From the NCBI GenBank assembly GCA_038125265.1, contig JAYPDM010000002.1, positions 1 through 64,000 on the forward strand: a DNA stretch of 64,000 nucleotides, in the 5' to 3' direction. Position numbers and translations under genes: made by a program. Every line of letters begins with the position of its first letter. The first letter of the stretch is position 1. Below are positions 26,496-35,912 of the stretch, in pieces. Source of the stretch: JAURFX01 sp038125265. Its GTDB lineage: Bacteria > Pseudomonadota > Gammaproteobacteria > Steroidobacterales > Rariloculaceae. A model generated the notes under the pieces. That model saw only the letters and a program-made list of their open reading frames with translations, searched no databases and was not told the origin of the DNA.

Positions 26496-28515
26496 ATTTA
26501 TAATTTATGCATGCTTTCTCTCATTCTCTCCCTTCCTTGTTTTGTCACAGGAAAGTGGAGAGATTGAAGAGATCATTGTATCAGGATTAAAAATACAACA
26601 ATCCCTAGAGGACTCAGTACTATCAATTTCAGTTGTTGATGGTCAAGATATTTCCAACGGAAGACAAAACTTAGGCATAGACGAGAGCCTAGCAAGAGTA
26701 CCTGGGCTATTTATGCAAAATAGGTATAACTTTGCTCAAGACCTTAGAGTCTCAATTCGGGGCTTCGGAGCACGCTCATCATTTGGAATAAGGGGTGTTA
26801 AAATTTACGTAGATGGGATACCTGAGACTCTTCCAGATGGGCAAGGTCAGGTTGATAATATTGACATCAATGCTATTTCAAGCATTGAAGTAATCAGAGG
26901 TCCAAGCTCCGCTTTATATGGCAATGCGTCTGGAGGAGTCATAAATATTTTTACTGCTGAACCTCAAGCAAACAGCTTTTCAGTTGATGTTGGACAAGGT
27001 GATTTTGGATATCGGTCTATCAATTTTGAACAAAATTATATTCAAAATAATCATAGCCTTGCATTAAATCTAACCTCAAAAGAATTAGATGGCTATAGAG
27101 ACAATAATGAACATCAAAATCAGCAAGTCAGTCTTAGACTCCATTCTGATTTTAATAGCTCAACAAGCCTTATTTCGTCTTTTAATTATACAAGGCAACC
27201 GGTTTCACAAGACCCTGGTGGCATCAATTTCAATCAGCTATCTACCAACCGCTCGAGCGCTTATCAAAATAATATTTTATACGATGCTGGGGAATCACTT
27301 AGCCAAGCCAGAATGGGTGTCTCATTGATTCATAACTTACAAAATAGCAGTCAAATTAACTTACGAGGCTATACGGTCAAAAGAGCTTTTGTTTCTAACT
27401 TGCCCCTCAAAAATAGTGGTCAGATTGATTTGAGTCGGGACTTTTATGGTATTGCAGGATTTATTCAAAGCGAACATGAAATTCGCAGCATGCCTTTCAC
27501 GTTACAGCTGGGTTTTGACTCAGACTTTCAAAGGGATCATAGAAAAAGATGGGATAACGATTTTGGGGATCGAGGGATTGTAAGACTAGACCAATCGGAA
27601 AATGTCGACAATATTGGAATCTATGCACAAACTATTTTTAGTCCGAGTGACAACTTAATTTTAAATATTGGCCTAAGAAATGATCGTCTCAAATACGATG
27701 TCATAGATTCATATTTTGACAACGGAGACGATTCAGGACAGCTTGAATTTTCTGATACCTCTCCGATGCTAGGTCTCAACTATGGTATTAATGAAAAGAT
27801 TCGTCTATTCGCAAATTTTTCAAGTTCATTTGAAGCACCTACTACTACTGAGTTAGCAGGACCCTACATTGGTGGATTCAATACTGACCTAAAATCACAA
27901 AGCGCTCAAAGCAAAGAAATAGGATTTCGGTACGGAAGTTCGGGCAGCGACCTCTATATGGATGTGGCCATTTTTGATATCTCTGTAACAGGAGAACTGG
28001 TTCCTTATGAGCTTGAAGCATTTCCAGGTAGGGACTTTTATGAAAATGCAGGGTCGAGCACTCGAAAGGGCTTTGAGCTGGGTATTTACTATCATTTAAA
28101 CGAAGAGCTGTCCTTAAATTTTGCACATACCAAGGCAGACTATGTTTTTGATGAATTTGAAGATTACAGTGGAAACAGGATTCCCGGCCTTCCAAATTCA
28201 CTAAGCTTCCTTGAATTGATTCATACAAACTTATTCGGGTTCCACACTACCCTGAATGTTTTATCGGTAAGCGATCAATTCACCAATAACGCAAATAGCA
28301 CCGTCAATCCTAATTATCAAACTGCAAATTTAATAATCTCAAAAAATATCATGCTTAGTCGTTGGAATTTAAAGCCTTATATTGGTATCTATAACTTAAC
28401 AAACGAACAATATAATCAAAATGTAAGGATTAATGCCTTTGGTGGAAGATTCTTTGAGCCCGCACCTCCAAAAAACTATTATCTTGGATTCCAGCTCACT
28501 CAAATCGAAAATTGA
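26488..28515 (+). CDS. TonB-dependent outer-membrane receptor
   Basis: 675 residues: signal peptide (to about LVLSQ), a TonB-box-like EIEEIIVSG, a plug domain (VRVSIRGFGARSSFGIRG; IEVIRGPSSALYGNASGGVINI) and a 22-strand barrel ending in an aromatic-rich C-terminus. The plug style is that of siderophore/vitamin-type receptors, but no ligand can be assigned. Translationally linked to the upstream protease, so peptide-derived or protein-bound ligands are possible. folKP starts immediately after the stop. Confidence 0.9.
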   Translation: MRKFIIYACFLSFSPFLVLSQESGEIEEIIVSGLKIQQSLEDSVLSISVVDGQDISNGRQNLGIDESLARVPGLFMQNRYNFAQDLRVSIRGFGARSSFGIRGVKIYVDGIPETLPDGQGQVDNIDINAISSIEVIRGPSSALYGNASGGVINIFTAEPQANSFSVDVGQGDFGYRSINFEQNYIQNNHSLALNLTSKELDGYRDNNEHQNQQVSLRLHSDFNSSTSLISSFNYTRQPVSQDPGGINFNQLSTNRSSAYQNNILYDAGESLSQARMGVSLIHNLQNSSQINLRGYTVKRAFVSNLPLKNSGQIDLSRDFYGIAGFIQSEHEIRSMPFTLQLGFDSDFQRDHRKRWDNDFGDRGIVRLDQSENVDNIGIYAQTIFSPSDNLILNIGLRNDRLKYDVIDSYFDNGDDSGQLEFSDTSPMLGLNYGINEKIRLFANFSSSFEAPTTTELAGPYIGGFNTDLKSQSAQSKEIGFRYGSSGSDLYMDVAIFDISVTGELVPYELEAFPGRDFYENAGSSTRKGFELGIYYHLNEELSLNFAHTKADYVFDEFEDYSGNRIPGLPNSLSFLELIHTNLFGFHTTLNVLSVSDQFTNNANSTVNPNYQTANLIISKNIMLSRWNLKPYIGIYNLTNEQYNQNVRINAFGGRFFEPAPPKNYYLGFQLTQIEN

Positions 28516-29787
28516 ATGGCTTATGTACTAATTAGTCTAGGAAGTAATCTAGGCAATAGAAAAAGAAACATACATGGGGCTTTCATAGAGCTGCAAAAGT
28601 ACCTCCCGAAACTTTATCAATCTCCTCTAATTGAGACCAAAGCTGTGCTCCCTTGGGATAGTGACCCCTCTTGGAACCTTCCATACTTAAATATGATTTG
28701 CTCTGGGGATACAGACTTAACGATGAATGAAGTGTGGGAGATTATTCGGTCTGCAGAATTAATTTGTGGCCGTAAGCCTCGGCAAAAGAATGCACCCAGG
28801 CAGATCGATATAGATTTTTTATCTTATGATCAGCTCATCATTAACGACGCTCAGCTTGACTTAATGCTGCCACATCCTGAAATCAATAATAGGGCATTCA
28901 TACTAAGGCTTGCGTCTTGGATTGCCCCGCAATTAAAAATAAACAAGCAATCACAAACTTTTATTGAAAAGTTCAGGGAATTTGAAAATAACTTTCCCTT
29001 ATGGATGGGAATTTTAAATATTACTCCCGACTCATTCTCTGATGGCGGTAAATATCAAAATCTGAGCGCAATCAAAAAACAAATCAAGCATTTGGCTGAT
29101 CATGGTTCTCATTTTATTGATATAGGAGCTGAGTCAACTCGGCCGGGGGCAGCAAAATTGGATCCAGAAAACGAATGGAAGAGACTGGAGCCCGCCTTAA
29201 AAGCATTTAAAAACATCTCCATAGATTATGATATTTTTCCTGGACTGAGTCTTGACTCCTATCATCCCCAAGTAATTTCAAATGCATTGCCTTATGGCGT
29301 TCAAATTATTAATGATGTTTCGGGACTATCGGACGAGAGCATAGTTTTTGACATTATCGGTACAAATATTAAGTACGTATTGATGCATAGTCTATCAATT
29401 CCTGCTGATAAAGAATTTATCTTAAACGAGAGCATAGATCCAATTGCCTATTTGTATGAATGGTTTTCAAATAAGATCAATCGATTAATACAATTGGGAC
29501 TGAATCATGATCAAATAATTATTGACCCTGGTATTGGTTTTGGAAAAAGCCCAAAACAATCTTTTGAAATTATAAGTCGTATAGCTGAGCTAAAAGAACT
29601 CAATTGCTTATTGATGGTAGGGCACTCGAGAAAATCATTTCTTGCTGATGTATGTGGAAATGATATGAATAAGAGAGACATTGAAACAGTGAATATTTCA
29701 AATAAATTAATAGCTAATGGAGTTGATATTGTTAGAATACACAACATGAAAAAGCATGCAGAACACCTCAATTGGTCTTTAAAATGA
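28516..29787 (+). CDS. folKP: Bifunctional HPPK/dihydropteroate synthase
   Basis: 423 residues with two folate enzymes. Residues about 1-155 are hydroxymethyl-dihydropterin pyrophosphokinase (ISLGSNLGNR; RQIDIDFLSYD). Residues about 165-423 are dihydropteroate synthase (MGILNITPDSFSDGG, GAESTRPGA, INDVSG, MVGHSRKSF). They catalyse consecutive steps. The fusion is known in some bacteria and many eukaryotes. The ATG directly follows the TonB receptor stop, and the end overlaps the HMG-CoA synthase start as ATGA. Confidence 0.93.
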   Translation: MAYVLISLGSNLGNRKRNIHGAFIELQKYLPKLYQSPLIETKAVLPWDSDPSWNLPYLNMICSGDTDLTMNEVWEIIRSAELICGRKPRQKNAPRQIDIDFLSYDQLIINDAQLDLMLPHPEINNRAFILRLASWIAPQLKINKQSQTFIEKFREFENNFPLWMGILNITPDSFSDGGKYQNLSAIKKQIKHLADHGSHFIDIGAESTRPGAAKLDPENEWKRLEPALKAFKNISIDYDIFPGLSLDSYHPQVISNALPYGVQIINDVSGLSDESIVFDIIGTNIKYVLMHSLSIPADKEFILNESIDPIAYLYEWFSNKINRLIQLGLNHDQIIIDPGIGFGKSPKQSFEIISRIAELKELNCLLMVGHSRKSFLADVCGNDMNKRDIETVNISNKLIANGVDIVRIHNMKKHAEHLNWSLK

Positions 29788-31217
29788 TGCAGCAGAATAT
29801 CGGTATAAGTGCGCTCAATTGTTATTTTCCAAATAATAAAATCGACCTCAAAGAGTGGTGTCAATGGAGAGATATTCCATTTGAAAAAATAAAAAATGTA
29901 GTTGGTACCGGTTTTCGTCTTCCCTCCCCCTGCGAAGATATCTATACAATGGCTGCCAATGCCAGCTTAAATTTAATCCTAGAGAATAAGATTGATCCAT
30001 CCGAAATTGGATTGCTCAGTCTTGGTACTGAAACCAGCAAAGATAATGCATTAGGCGCAATCATAATCAAAGGAATGTTAAATACAGCCCTTAGTGAACT
30101 GGGTATAAAAGAGCTACCAAGAGAATGCGAAGTCCCAGAGTTTAAGCATGCCTGCCTAGGTGGCATATATGCCCTCAAAAATGCTGTTCGTTATTTTTAT
30201 GCTCCTCATCCAAAAAAATACGCAATAGTTATTGCTTCAGATATCGCTAAATATCCATTACTTTCATCCGGGGAATCTACACAGGGATCTGGTGCTATTG
30301 CAATATTAATTGAGCAAAATCCAAAATTATTAAATATCGATTTAAGTCAGTCGGTTTCAAGCTCAGATTTTCGTTACATAGACTTTAGAAAGCCACTTGA
30401 AAAAGAAGATGAAAATTTAGATATTCATTTGGCATTAGTAAATGGTAAATTCTCCTCGTTTTGTTATCTGGATGAAGTAAGAAGCGCTTTCAATATTATG
30501 AAGTCAAAACATAATGTGACTTTAAAAGAAGTGCTCAAAATAACTGATCTCTTTTCTTTTCATCGGCCATTTAAAAGAATGCCAGAGAATGCATTAACCT
30601 ACTTATATATTTTATCCTTAATGGAAGATGAAGGGATTGATATCTACTGCGAGGATAATGGAATTGATAAAGAAAGATTTCTAAAGGAACTTCAACATGA
30701 GCATAATTTTGAAAAAATGGTTAAAGAGCAAAGTGTAAATGGTCCCATTCAGGAAGAGGTAAATAAATTAATTTCTATCATAAGGCCAAAATTAATGGCT
30801 GAATCTTATAAGGATAAAATTGGATTTGGTGTTGAGCTTTTAAATGAGATTGGTAATACCTACTCAAGTTCAATATTCATAAATATCTTAGCCACATTAG
30901 AAAGTTGTAGAAATACTAATATTGATCTGGTGAATAAAAAATGGCTTGCTGTTGGCTACGGTAGCGGTAACGCATGCGAAATCTTGCCGTTAACAATTAA
31001 TGAAAACTGGCAACATCACTTACAATCAAATCTTGCGAGTTCGCTTGCTATCTCAAATTCTCTCGGTCAGACTGACTACGAGGCATTGCATAAAAATACT
31101 ATCGATAGAAATTATCATCAACCCACCAAGGGATTTATTATTGATAGGGTCGGTCAAACAAAAAATGAATCCTTCGAGGATCAGGATATTACTTTTTATA
31201 AGTTTTTAGGTGCTTAA
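29784..31217 (+). CDS. mvaS: Hydroxymethylglutaryl-CoA synthase
   Basis: 477 residues from the ATG at 29784 (a second ATG follows at once). Acetyl-CoA plus acetoacetyl-CoA give HMG-CoA, the first committed step of the mevalonate pathway. Seen: GTETSKDNA with the general-base Glu, catalytic Cys124 in KHACLGGIYA, FSFHRPFKRMPENA with the active-site His, and a terminal VGYGSG stretch. Longer than typical bacterial MvaS (about 390). Last of a tight four-gene plus-strand run; convergent with idi with a four-base overlap, so the pathway genes meet tail to tail. Confidence 0.9.
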   Translation: MMQQNIGISALNCYFPNNKIDLKEWCQWRDIPFEKIKNVVGTGFRLPSPCEDIYTMAANASLNLILENKIDPSEIGLLSLGTETSKDNALGAIIIKGMLNTALSELGIKELPRECEVPEFKHACLGGIYALKNAVRYFYAPHPKKYAIVIASDIAKYPLLSSGESTQGSGAIAILIEQNPKLLNIDLSQSVSSSDFRYIDFRKPLEKEDENLDIHLALVNGKFSSFCYLDEVRSAFNIMKSKHNVTLKEVLKITDLFSFHRPFKRMPENALTYLYILSLMEDEGIDIYCEDNGIDKERFLKELQHEHNFEKMVKEQSVNGPIQEEVNKLISIIRPKLMAESYKDKIGFGVELLNEIGNTYSSSIFINILATLESCRNTNIDLVNKKWLAVGYGSGNACEILPLTINENWQHHLQSNLASSLAISNSLGQTDYEALHKNTIDRNYHQPTKGFIIDRVGQTKNESFEDQDITFYKFLGA

Positions 31218-31750
31218 AAAAGATCTAAGTATTTATTTATAATCTCATTCCATTCCAGCTTGAACCATGGAGTAATATTTTTTCTATTTTCTTGGATAAA
31301 AGTTTCAACTTCAGTTAGTGGTAAGAATTTTATTTCTGATATCTCTGCCTCATTAAATTCAATCGTTTGTTCAACTTTGCCAAAAAAGACATGACACAAT
31401 TCATGCTCGCTTCCAATATCTTCAAAGGTTGCCTGATATTTAAAACTATATAAAAAAGTCAGCTCAGAGGTAACCGATAACTCTTCATAAGTCCTTCGAA
31501 CTGCTGCATCCTTAATACTCTCACCGTATCTAGGATGCGAGCAACAGGAATTAGACCAATAATTTCCCCATAAAAACTTACTCGAAGATCTTTTCTGAAT
31601 TAAGAGTTCTTTTTGGCTGTTTATCAAAAATACTGAGAATGCTCTATGTAATTGTCCCTCACCTAAATGACAAGAATATTTATCTAAAGAACCAATCTCA
31701 TTATCAAATTCATCTACAAGAATTAACTCATCATTTTGATGCATTGTCAT
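31214..31750 (-). CDS. idi: Isopentenyl-diphosphate delta-isomerase, type 1
   Basis: 178 residues. Interconverts IPP and DMAPP. Nudix-type fold with the type 1 signatures SNSCCSHPRYGE (active-site Cys and metal His), LHRAFSVFLIN, and AVRRTYEEL; the second active-site Glu is expected in the SEHELCHVFFG segment. An ATG at 31744 is an alternative start. Overlaps the reductase-kinase gene by 20 bases; last gene of the mevalonate operon. Confidence 0.92.
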   Translation of the reverse strand: MTMHQNDELILVDEFDNEIGSLDKYSCHLGEGQLHRAFSVFLINSQKELLIQKRSSSKFLWGNYWSNSCCSHPRYGESIKDAAVRRTYEELSVTSELTFLYSFKYQATFEDIGSEHELCHVFFGKVEQTIEFNEAEISEIKFLPLTEVETFIQENRKNITPWFKLEWNEIINKYLDLF

Positions 31751-33974
31751 AGCTGAAAGTAAATGTTTGGATTGATTTGGACTGAAAGTGGTTTTTTAAA
31801 TTTTCACTTGTAGTTAGATCTGGCATTAAAAATATCAGGGCACCGCCACCTCCTGCACCAGACACTTTCCCCCCTATTGCTCCACGATCTTTACCCTCTT
31901 GCAGCAAATTTTCAATGTCGGGTGTTGAAACGCCAAGTGCATTCAATAAGCCATGATTAATATTCATTATGGCTCCCAGGTTATCAATATCTGCCTCATT
32001 AATAGCCTTTACTGCATCTAATGATAATTGATTTATCTGATCAAAAATCGCATTTATATTTTTTGGATTTTTCTCAAACATTTTTGCAACTTCGCTGACT
32101 CTTTTTACAGTGAACTCACTCTTGGGACTAATGGCAACGAGAAAAAATAATTCATTTTTAAAGTTCAGCGGTTCTACAAAATTTGTCTCCCCTCTCTTAA
32201 AAAGAATCGGCCGATTATGATTGATAACAGTATTGTCAATACCGCTTGGGTTACCATGTGCACGAACCTCGGAGAGGTAGGCAAGATGGTTTTTATCTTC
32301 AATGTTTAAATCTAACTTAAAATGTTGATCCAGCGCCTCTATAATTGCTAAAGACAATGCCGCTGAACTACCAAGACCCCCACCTCTAATCAAATCAGTC
32401 TGGACATGAATAATAAATTTTTCTTTATCCAAGCCTAATTTAGATAAAATGTCATAGGCGGCATGTTCCATCGAATCGCTGGAGTCCGGGTTTGATTTAA
32501 TTTGATAATTTACATTCCAGGCAGGAATGAGAATTCTCCGATCGGTCGTATGCTCCTCAATAAGACATGAAATTTTTAATGGAATCGGCATTGCTACTGC
32601 ATGACGATGGTAAACTACGGCATGCTCACCAGTCAGTATAATTTTACCGTGAGCATAAGCGTCATAATGTTCAATATTTTTATGTTTGGTTTGTTTTCGA
32701 CTAAAAATTTCTTGTGCTTTTGAGGTGTTAATATCTGAAGTGCTTACTAATTCATTTAAAACCTCATCGAAGAGATCTGAAGGTACTCCAATTGACGAAA
32801 CGATACTTCTTGCATGAAGTGCCATATGTCCTGTTTGAATACCCTCTGAAACCAGTGCCTTGATTGCAGAAAAATTTTGAGCAAGACCTGCTGCTGCCAT
32901 CAGCTGCGCAAGCTCTGATGAACTTTTCACATCCAGAAGTTTCAATGAAAGCTGTGCAAGTTTGTTGTTTCTTTGTTGAGCTCCAGCGGTACCTACCTTT
33001 AATGGAATTCTCATTGCTCCCTCAAGTATTCCATCCTCATTCCTATGCCATTCAGAGACGCCTCGATACTCTCCCGAATGACTTGCATAGGCATGAATCC
33101 CTGCCTCAATAGCCCTCCAATCGTTGGCGGTAGCAATGGCTATAGGATCAATCCCATTCATAATCCCTTTATTATGGGTAACGGCTCTGTATACATCTTT
33201 TTGCGCTATCAAGGATGCCTGAACAAAACCATTTATAATTTTTTCTGCTACATTGGGGTCAGAGTGAATATGCTCAGGGAGAATTTTACATGTTACCTCG
33301 ACCATGGAACGGTCATTAAAATTTGAGATGATTCTTAGTATCACCTCTTCAGAGATAAGCTCTTCAATCATTGGCGCTATGCCTTCACAAATGCTATTAA
33401 CAAGATTCGCTCCCATTGCATCTTTCGTCTCGACAATGACATGTATGGCAAAAAGATTTTTATCAGATTTCTCAAGCATTAAGACTTCAAAATCTATAAT
33501 GCCTCCCCCTCTAGAAATCATGTTTGGATGGAAGCTATTTCCATGATCAATTAACTTATTTTTATTAAGATCAATGATGCTTTTAATTTGCTGTAATGTT
33601 TTTTTAGATGCAAAATGTATCTGGCCAATTGCAAAAGATTCTTGAAGAGATGCAGTGAAACCGCCTGATAAGCTTATGGTTTTTGATGCATTTGACAAAG
33701 CCGCCACTACGGATGGCTCTTCGATTGCCATAGGAACAATGTATTCTTTATGGTTAACGTTTAAATGCATTGCCAATCCTAATGGAAGGCTCATAACACC
33801 TATTACATTCTCAATCATCTTATCAATAGTCTTCTCACCAAAACTATGGATAGAATGCTGTAATAACTGAATTTCCTCACTATCAAGCAAGAGCTTCCCT
33901 CTTAAAGCCTCAAGTCGCTGCTCAACACTAAGCTTATAAAACTTTGAAATTGATTTTATGCTATCTGCTTTCAT
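31731..33974 (-). CDS. Fused class II HMG-CoA reductase - mevalonate kinase
   Basis: 747 residues forming two enzymes in one chain. Residues 1 to about 428 are class II HMG-CoA reductase: Glu85 (IEEPSVV), Lys269 (THNKG), Asp285 (NDWRAIEAG) and His383 (GHMALHAR) match Pseudomonas mevalonii Glu83, Lys267, Asp283 and His381 with a constant offset of two. Residues from about 438 are a GHMP mevalonate kinase: AHGKIILTGEHAVVY, ATP motif GGGLGSSAAL (531-540), catalytic Asp580 in GNPSGID, and KVSGAGGGGAL near the end. The frame is continuous with no gap or stop at the junction. The product converts HMG-CoA to mevalonate and phosphorylates it. Overlaps both neighbours. Confidence 0.93.
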   Translation of the reverse strand: MKADSIKSISKFYKLSVEQRLEALRGKLLLDSEEIQLLQHSIHSFGEKTIDKMIENVIGVMSLPLGLAMHLNVNHKEYIVPMAIEEPSVVAALSNASKTISLSGGFTASLQESFAIGQIHFASKKTLQQIKSIIDLNKNKLIDHGNSFHPNMISRGGGIIDFEVLMLEKSDKNLFAIHVIVETKDAMGANLVNSICEGIAPMIEELISEEVILRIISNFNDRSMVEVTCKILPEHIHSDPNVAEKIINGFVQASLIAQKDVYRAVTHNKGIMNGIDPIAIATANDWRAIEAGIHAYASHSGEYRGVSEWHRNEDGILEGAMRIPLKVGTAGAQQRNNKLAQLSLKLLDVKSSSELAQLMAAAGLAQNFSAIKALVSEGIQTGHMALHARSIVSSIGVPSDLFDEVLNELVSTSDINTSKAQEIFSRKQTKHKNIEHYDAYAHGKIILTGEHAVVYHRHAVAMPIPLKISCLIEEHTTDRRILIPAWNVNYQIKSNPDSSDSMEHAAYDILSKLGLDKEKFIIHVQTDLIRGGGLGSSAALSLAIIEALDQHFKLDLNIEDKNHLAYLSEVRAHGNPSGIDNTVINHNRPILFKRGETNFVEPLNFKNELFFLVAISPKSEFTVKRVSEVAKMFEKNPKNINAIFDQINQLSLDAVKAINEADIDNLGAIMNINHGLLNALGVSTPDIENLLQEGKDRGAIGGKVSGAGGGGALIFLMPDLTTSENLKNHFQSKSIQTFTFSYDNASK

Positions 33975-34942
33975 GCCAATAAGTCACTGATTCCCTTAAC
34001 AAATAGGTCAGATTTTAACACTTTTCCTAATGAATTTAATTTTGGTTCTAACTCGGTAAATATTTTTGGGTCTAAAGCAGCCATAAATCCAATGTCTCCC
34101 CCACCCCCGCAAGGCTTATATGCCACATTATACTTAGCAGCGATTCTCTCAATCTCTTGATGGTGTGTCGTAAAAATTTCAATTCCAGAACTCATTTCAA
34201 GCCTTTTTAACAATTCTGAAAATTCACTTATTTTGCCAATAAAACCTAACAGATTTGACTGATTGATAGCATCAACAGCTGCGTTAGTGGTATTTCCCAT
34301 CTGTGCAAGCAAACTTTTATTTTTATCACTCTCATTGGCCCAGCTCTGAAATTGTCTTATGGCATGAGTTGTATTTTTTGCGGCCGGGGTTGTAATCACC
34401 CTAAAGTGATCTCTATATTTTTCCAGCATTGAAATTTTACTGCATTCAGATTGCGTAATAAGGGTTGCACCTCCATAGAAAATTCCTGCGATATCTGCTC
34501 CGCTCCCTTGGGCCTGTTGCATAGTGTTATGAAAATCCTTTGCTAAATTAATTTTTGACTGAAGCGAAAAATCAGAGCCATTTAGAATATTGATTAATTC
34601 AATGATACCTGAAGCTACTGATGCGCTTGACCCAAGACCCAGTTTTTGATCCTGGCTAAACATTTCATTGCTATCAATCACTAACTCAAAATTTTTTTTA
34701 TCATTTAAATTTTGTGCTAGGTATTTTGCAATCTCAGAGTCTTTATTATCGATAAAAAAACTTTCAGTCTTTTTTCCGTATTTACAAATTATATGTCTCG
34801 ATTGAGATTGCTCATGGTAGGAAATTTTTGTATATCTTCCAATCGTACCCACAATTGCAGGAAACTTCTCCAATACTGAAAATTCACCTAGTAAGAAAAA
34901 TTTACCCGGTATTATTAAATCAAACCGATTCACAGTAAGCAC
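33971..34942 (-). CDS. mvaK2: Phosphomevalonate kinase (GHMP family)
   Basis: 323 residues. GHMP-kinase motifs: IIPGKFFLLGEFSVL at the start, ATP loop KLGLGSSASVASG, and a C-terminal CGGGGDIGFMA glycine motif. GAQGSGADIAG-like sequence (QAQGSGADIAG) holds the conserved Asp of phosphomevalonate kinases. Converts mevalonate 5-phosphate to the diphosphate; it fills the only step not covered by its neighbours. Four-base overlap with the fusion gene and 23-base overlap with mvaD. Confidence 0.83.
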   Translation of the reverse strand: MLTVNRFDLIIPGKFFLLGEFSVLEKFPAIVGTIGRYTKISYHEQSQSRHIICKYGKKTESFFIDNKDSEIAKYLAQNLNDKKNFELVIDSNEMFSQDQKLGLGSSASVASGIIELINILNGSDFSLQSKINLAKDFHNTMQQAQGSGADIAGIFYGGATLITQSECSKISMLEKYRDHFRVITTPAAKNTTHAIRQFQSWANESDKNKSLLAQMGNTTNAAVDAINQSNLLGFIGKISEFSELLKRLEMSSGIEIFTTHHQEIERIAAKYNVAYKPCGGGGDIGFMAALDPKIFTELEPKLNSLGKVLKSDLFVKGISDLLA

Positions 34943-35912
34943 CCTCTCCTATTGAGCTTTCGATGACTTTTTCTATTCCATCAATTTCATTGAGCGCATG
35001 TTCGATGGATTTAGTGAAATCAGGTTCAGTGATTAGCTTTACTTGCGGTCCCGCATCTATAGTAAATGTCACAGGAATCCCCTTTTTTCTTAATTCTTTT
35101 GCCAAAGTAATGATACGAAGTGTGGTCGGGTTCCAATAGAATAACTCTGGCCTTGTTGTCATCATCACGGCATGCATACACATACAACTTAGCTCAGTAT
35201 AAAAAGATAGCTTCTCAAAGTCCTTAGCCAATAGTGCTTGTCTACCATCAGATATTATATTTTTTGATAACCTTACCCACGAATCATAAAGTTCTGATGT
35301 TTTCTTTGATAATTGCATCCCTTCGCTCGATGAGATTTTTTTTATAGAAGAATCAGTGACACAGATCAAAATACTGAGCTTCCAATAATTTTCATCGACT
35401 AATTGCTCAGCATGCATATCAGGAGATTGACCCTTAGAGATGACTGTCTCAACAAAGCCTCCATGAATTGATCTTGCAGCAGATGCTGACCCCTTTGAAG
35501 CAACTCGGCTCATCTCAGACAAAGTCAGGTTAAGTCCATAATATTGATTCAATGCTACTGTCATCGCAGCCATTCCAGATGCAGACGAAGCCAGTCCTGC
35601 AGATGTAGGAAAATTATTATTGGCATTAATGCCTAATTCAATTTGATTGAGCTCTTTGCTGCTAATCGCCTTACAAACTCTATTCCACCTAGCATAAGTA
35701 TGATTATCTATAGGCTGATCATTGAGAATTAACTGCTTTGTGACATCAGTCTTTAGCTCAACATAAGAGTTAAGATTCGCTAGATTGATCGAAATAGAGG
35801 GCATGTCTGGAATATTTTTCATAACATCAGACTTACCCCAATATTTAAGTAGTGCAATATTTGAATTTGCAATACCTTTTATTATTTTTGAATCCTCACG
35901 CACAATCGTCAA
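34920..35912 (-). CDS. mvaD: Diphosphomevalonate decarboxylase
   Basis: 330 residues. SNIALLKYWGK and MPSISINL at the N-terminus and PTSAGLASSASGMAAMT in the ATP region are diagnostic, and FTIDAGPQVKLI carries the catalytic Asp. Produces isopentenyl diphosphate. Its start codon overlaps the upstream squalene/phytoene-synthase-like gene by four bases. Confidence 0.93.
   Translation of the reverse strand: MTIVREDSKIIKGIANSNIALLKYWGKSDVMKNIPDMPSISINLANLNSYVELKTDVTKQLILNDQPIDNHTYARWNRVCKAISSKELNQIELGINANNNFPTSAGLASSASGMAAMTVALNQYYGLNLTLSEMSRVASKGSASAARSIHGGFVETVISKGQSPDMHAEQLVDENYWKLSILICVTDSSIKKISSSEGMQLSKKTSELYDSWVRLSKNIISDGRQALLAKDFEKLSFYTELSCMCMHAVMMTTRPELFYWNPTTLRIITLAKELRKKGIPVTFTIDAGPQVKLITEPDFTKSIEHALNEIDGIEKVIESSIGEGAYCESV

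Noticed and set aside
27878..28228. 116-residue antisense frame in the TonB receptor gene
   Set aside because: It has no start signal, no recognisable domain and sits opposite an intact conserved gene; treated as a shadow frame.
29511..29864. 117-residue minus-strand frame opposite the folKP/mvaS junction
   Set aside because: Composition and position fit a shadow of the dihydropteroate synthase coding sequence.
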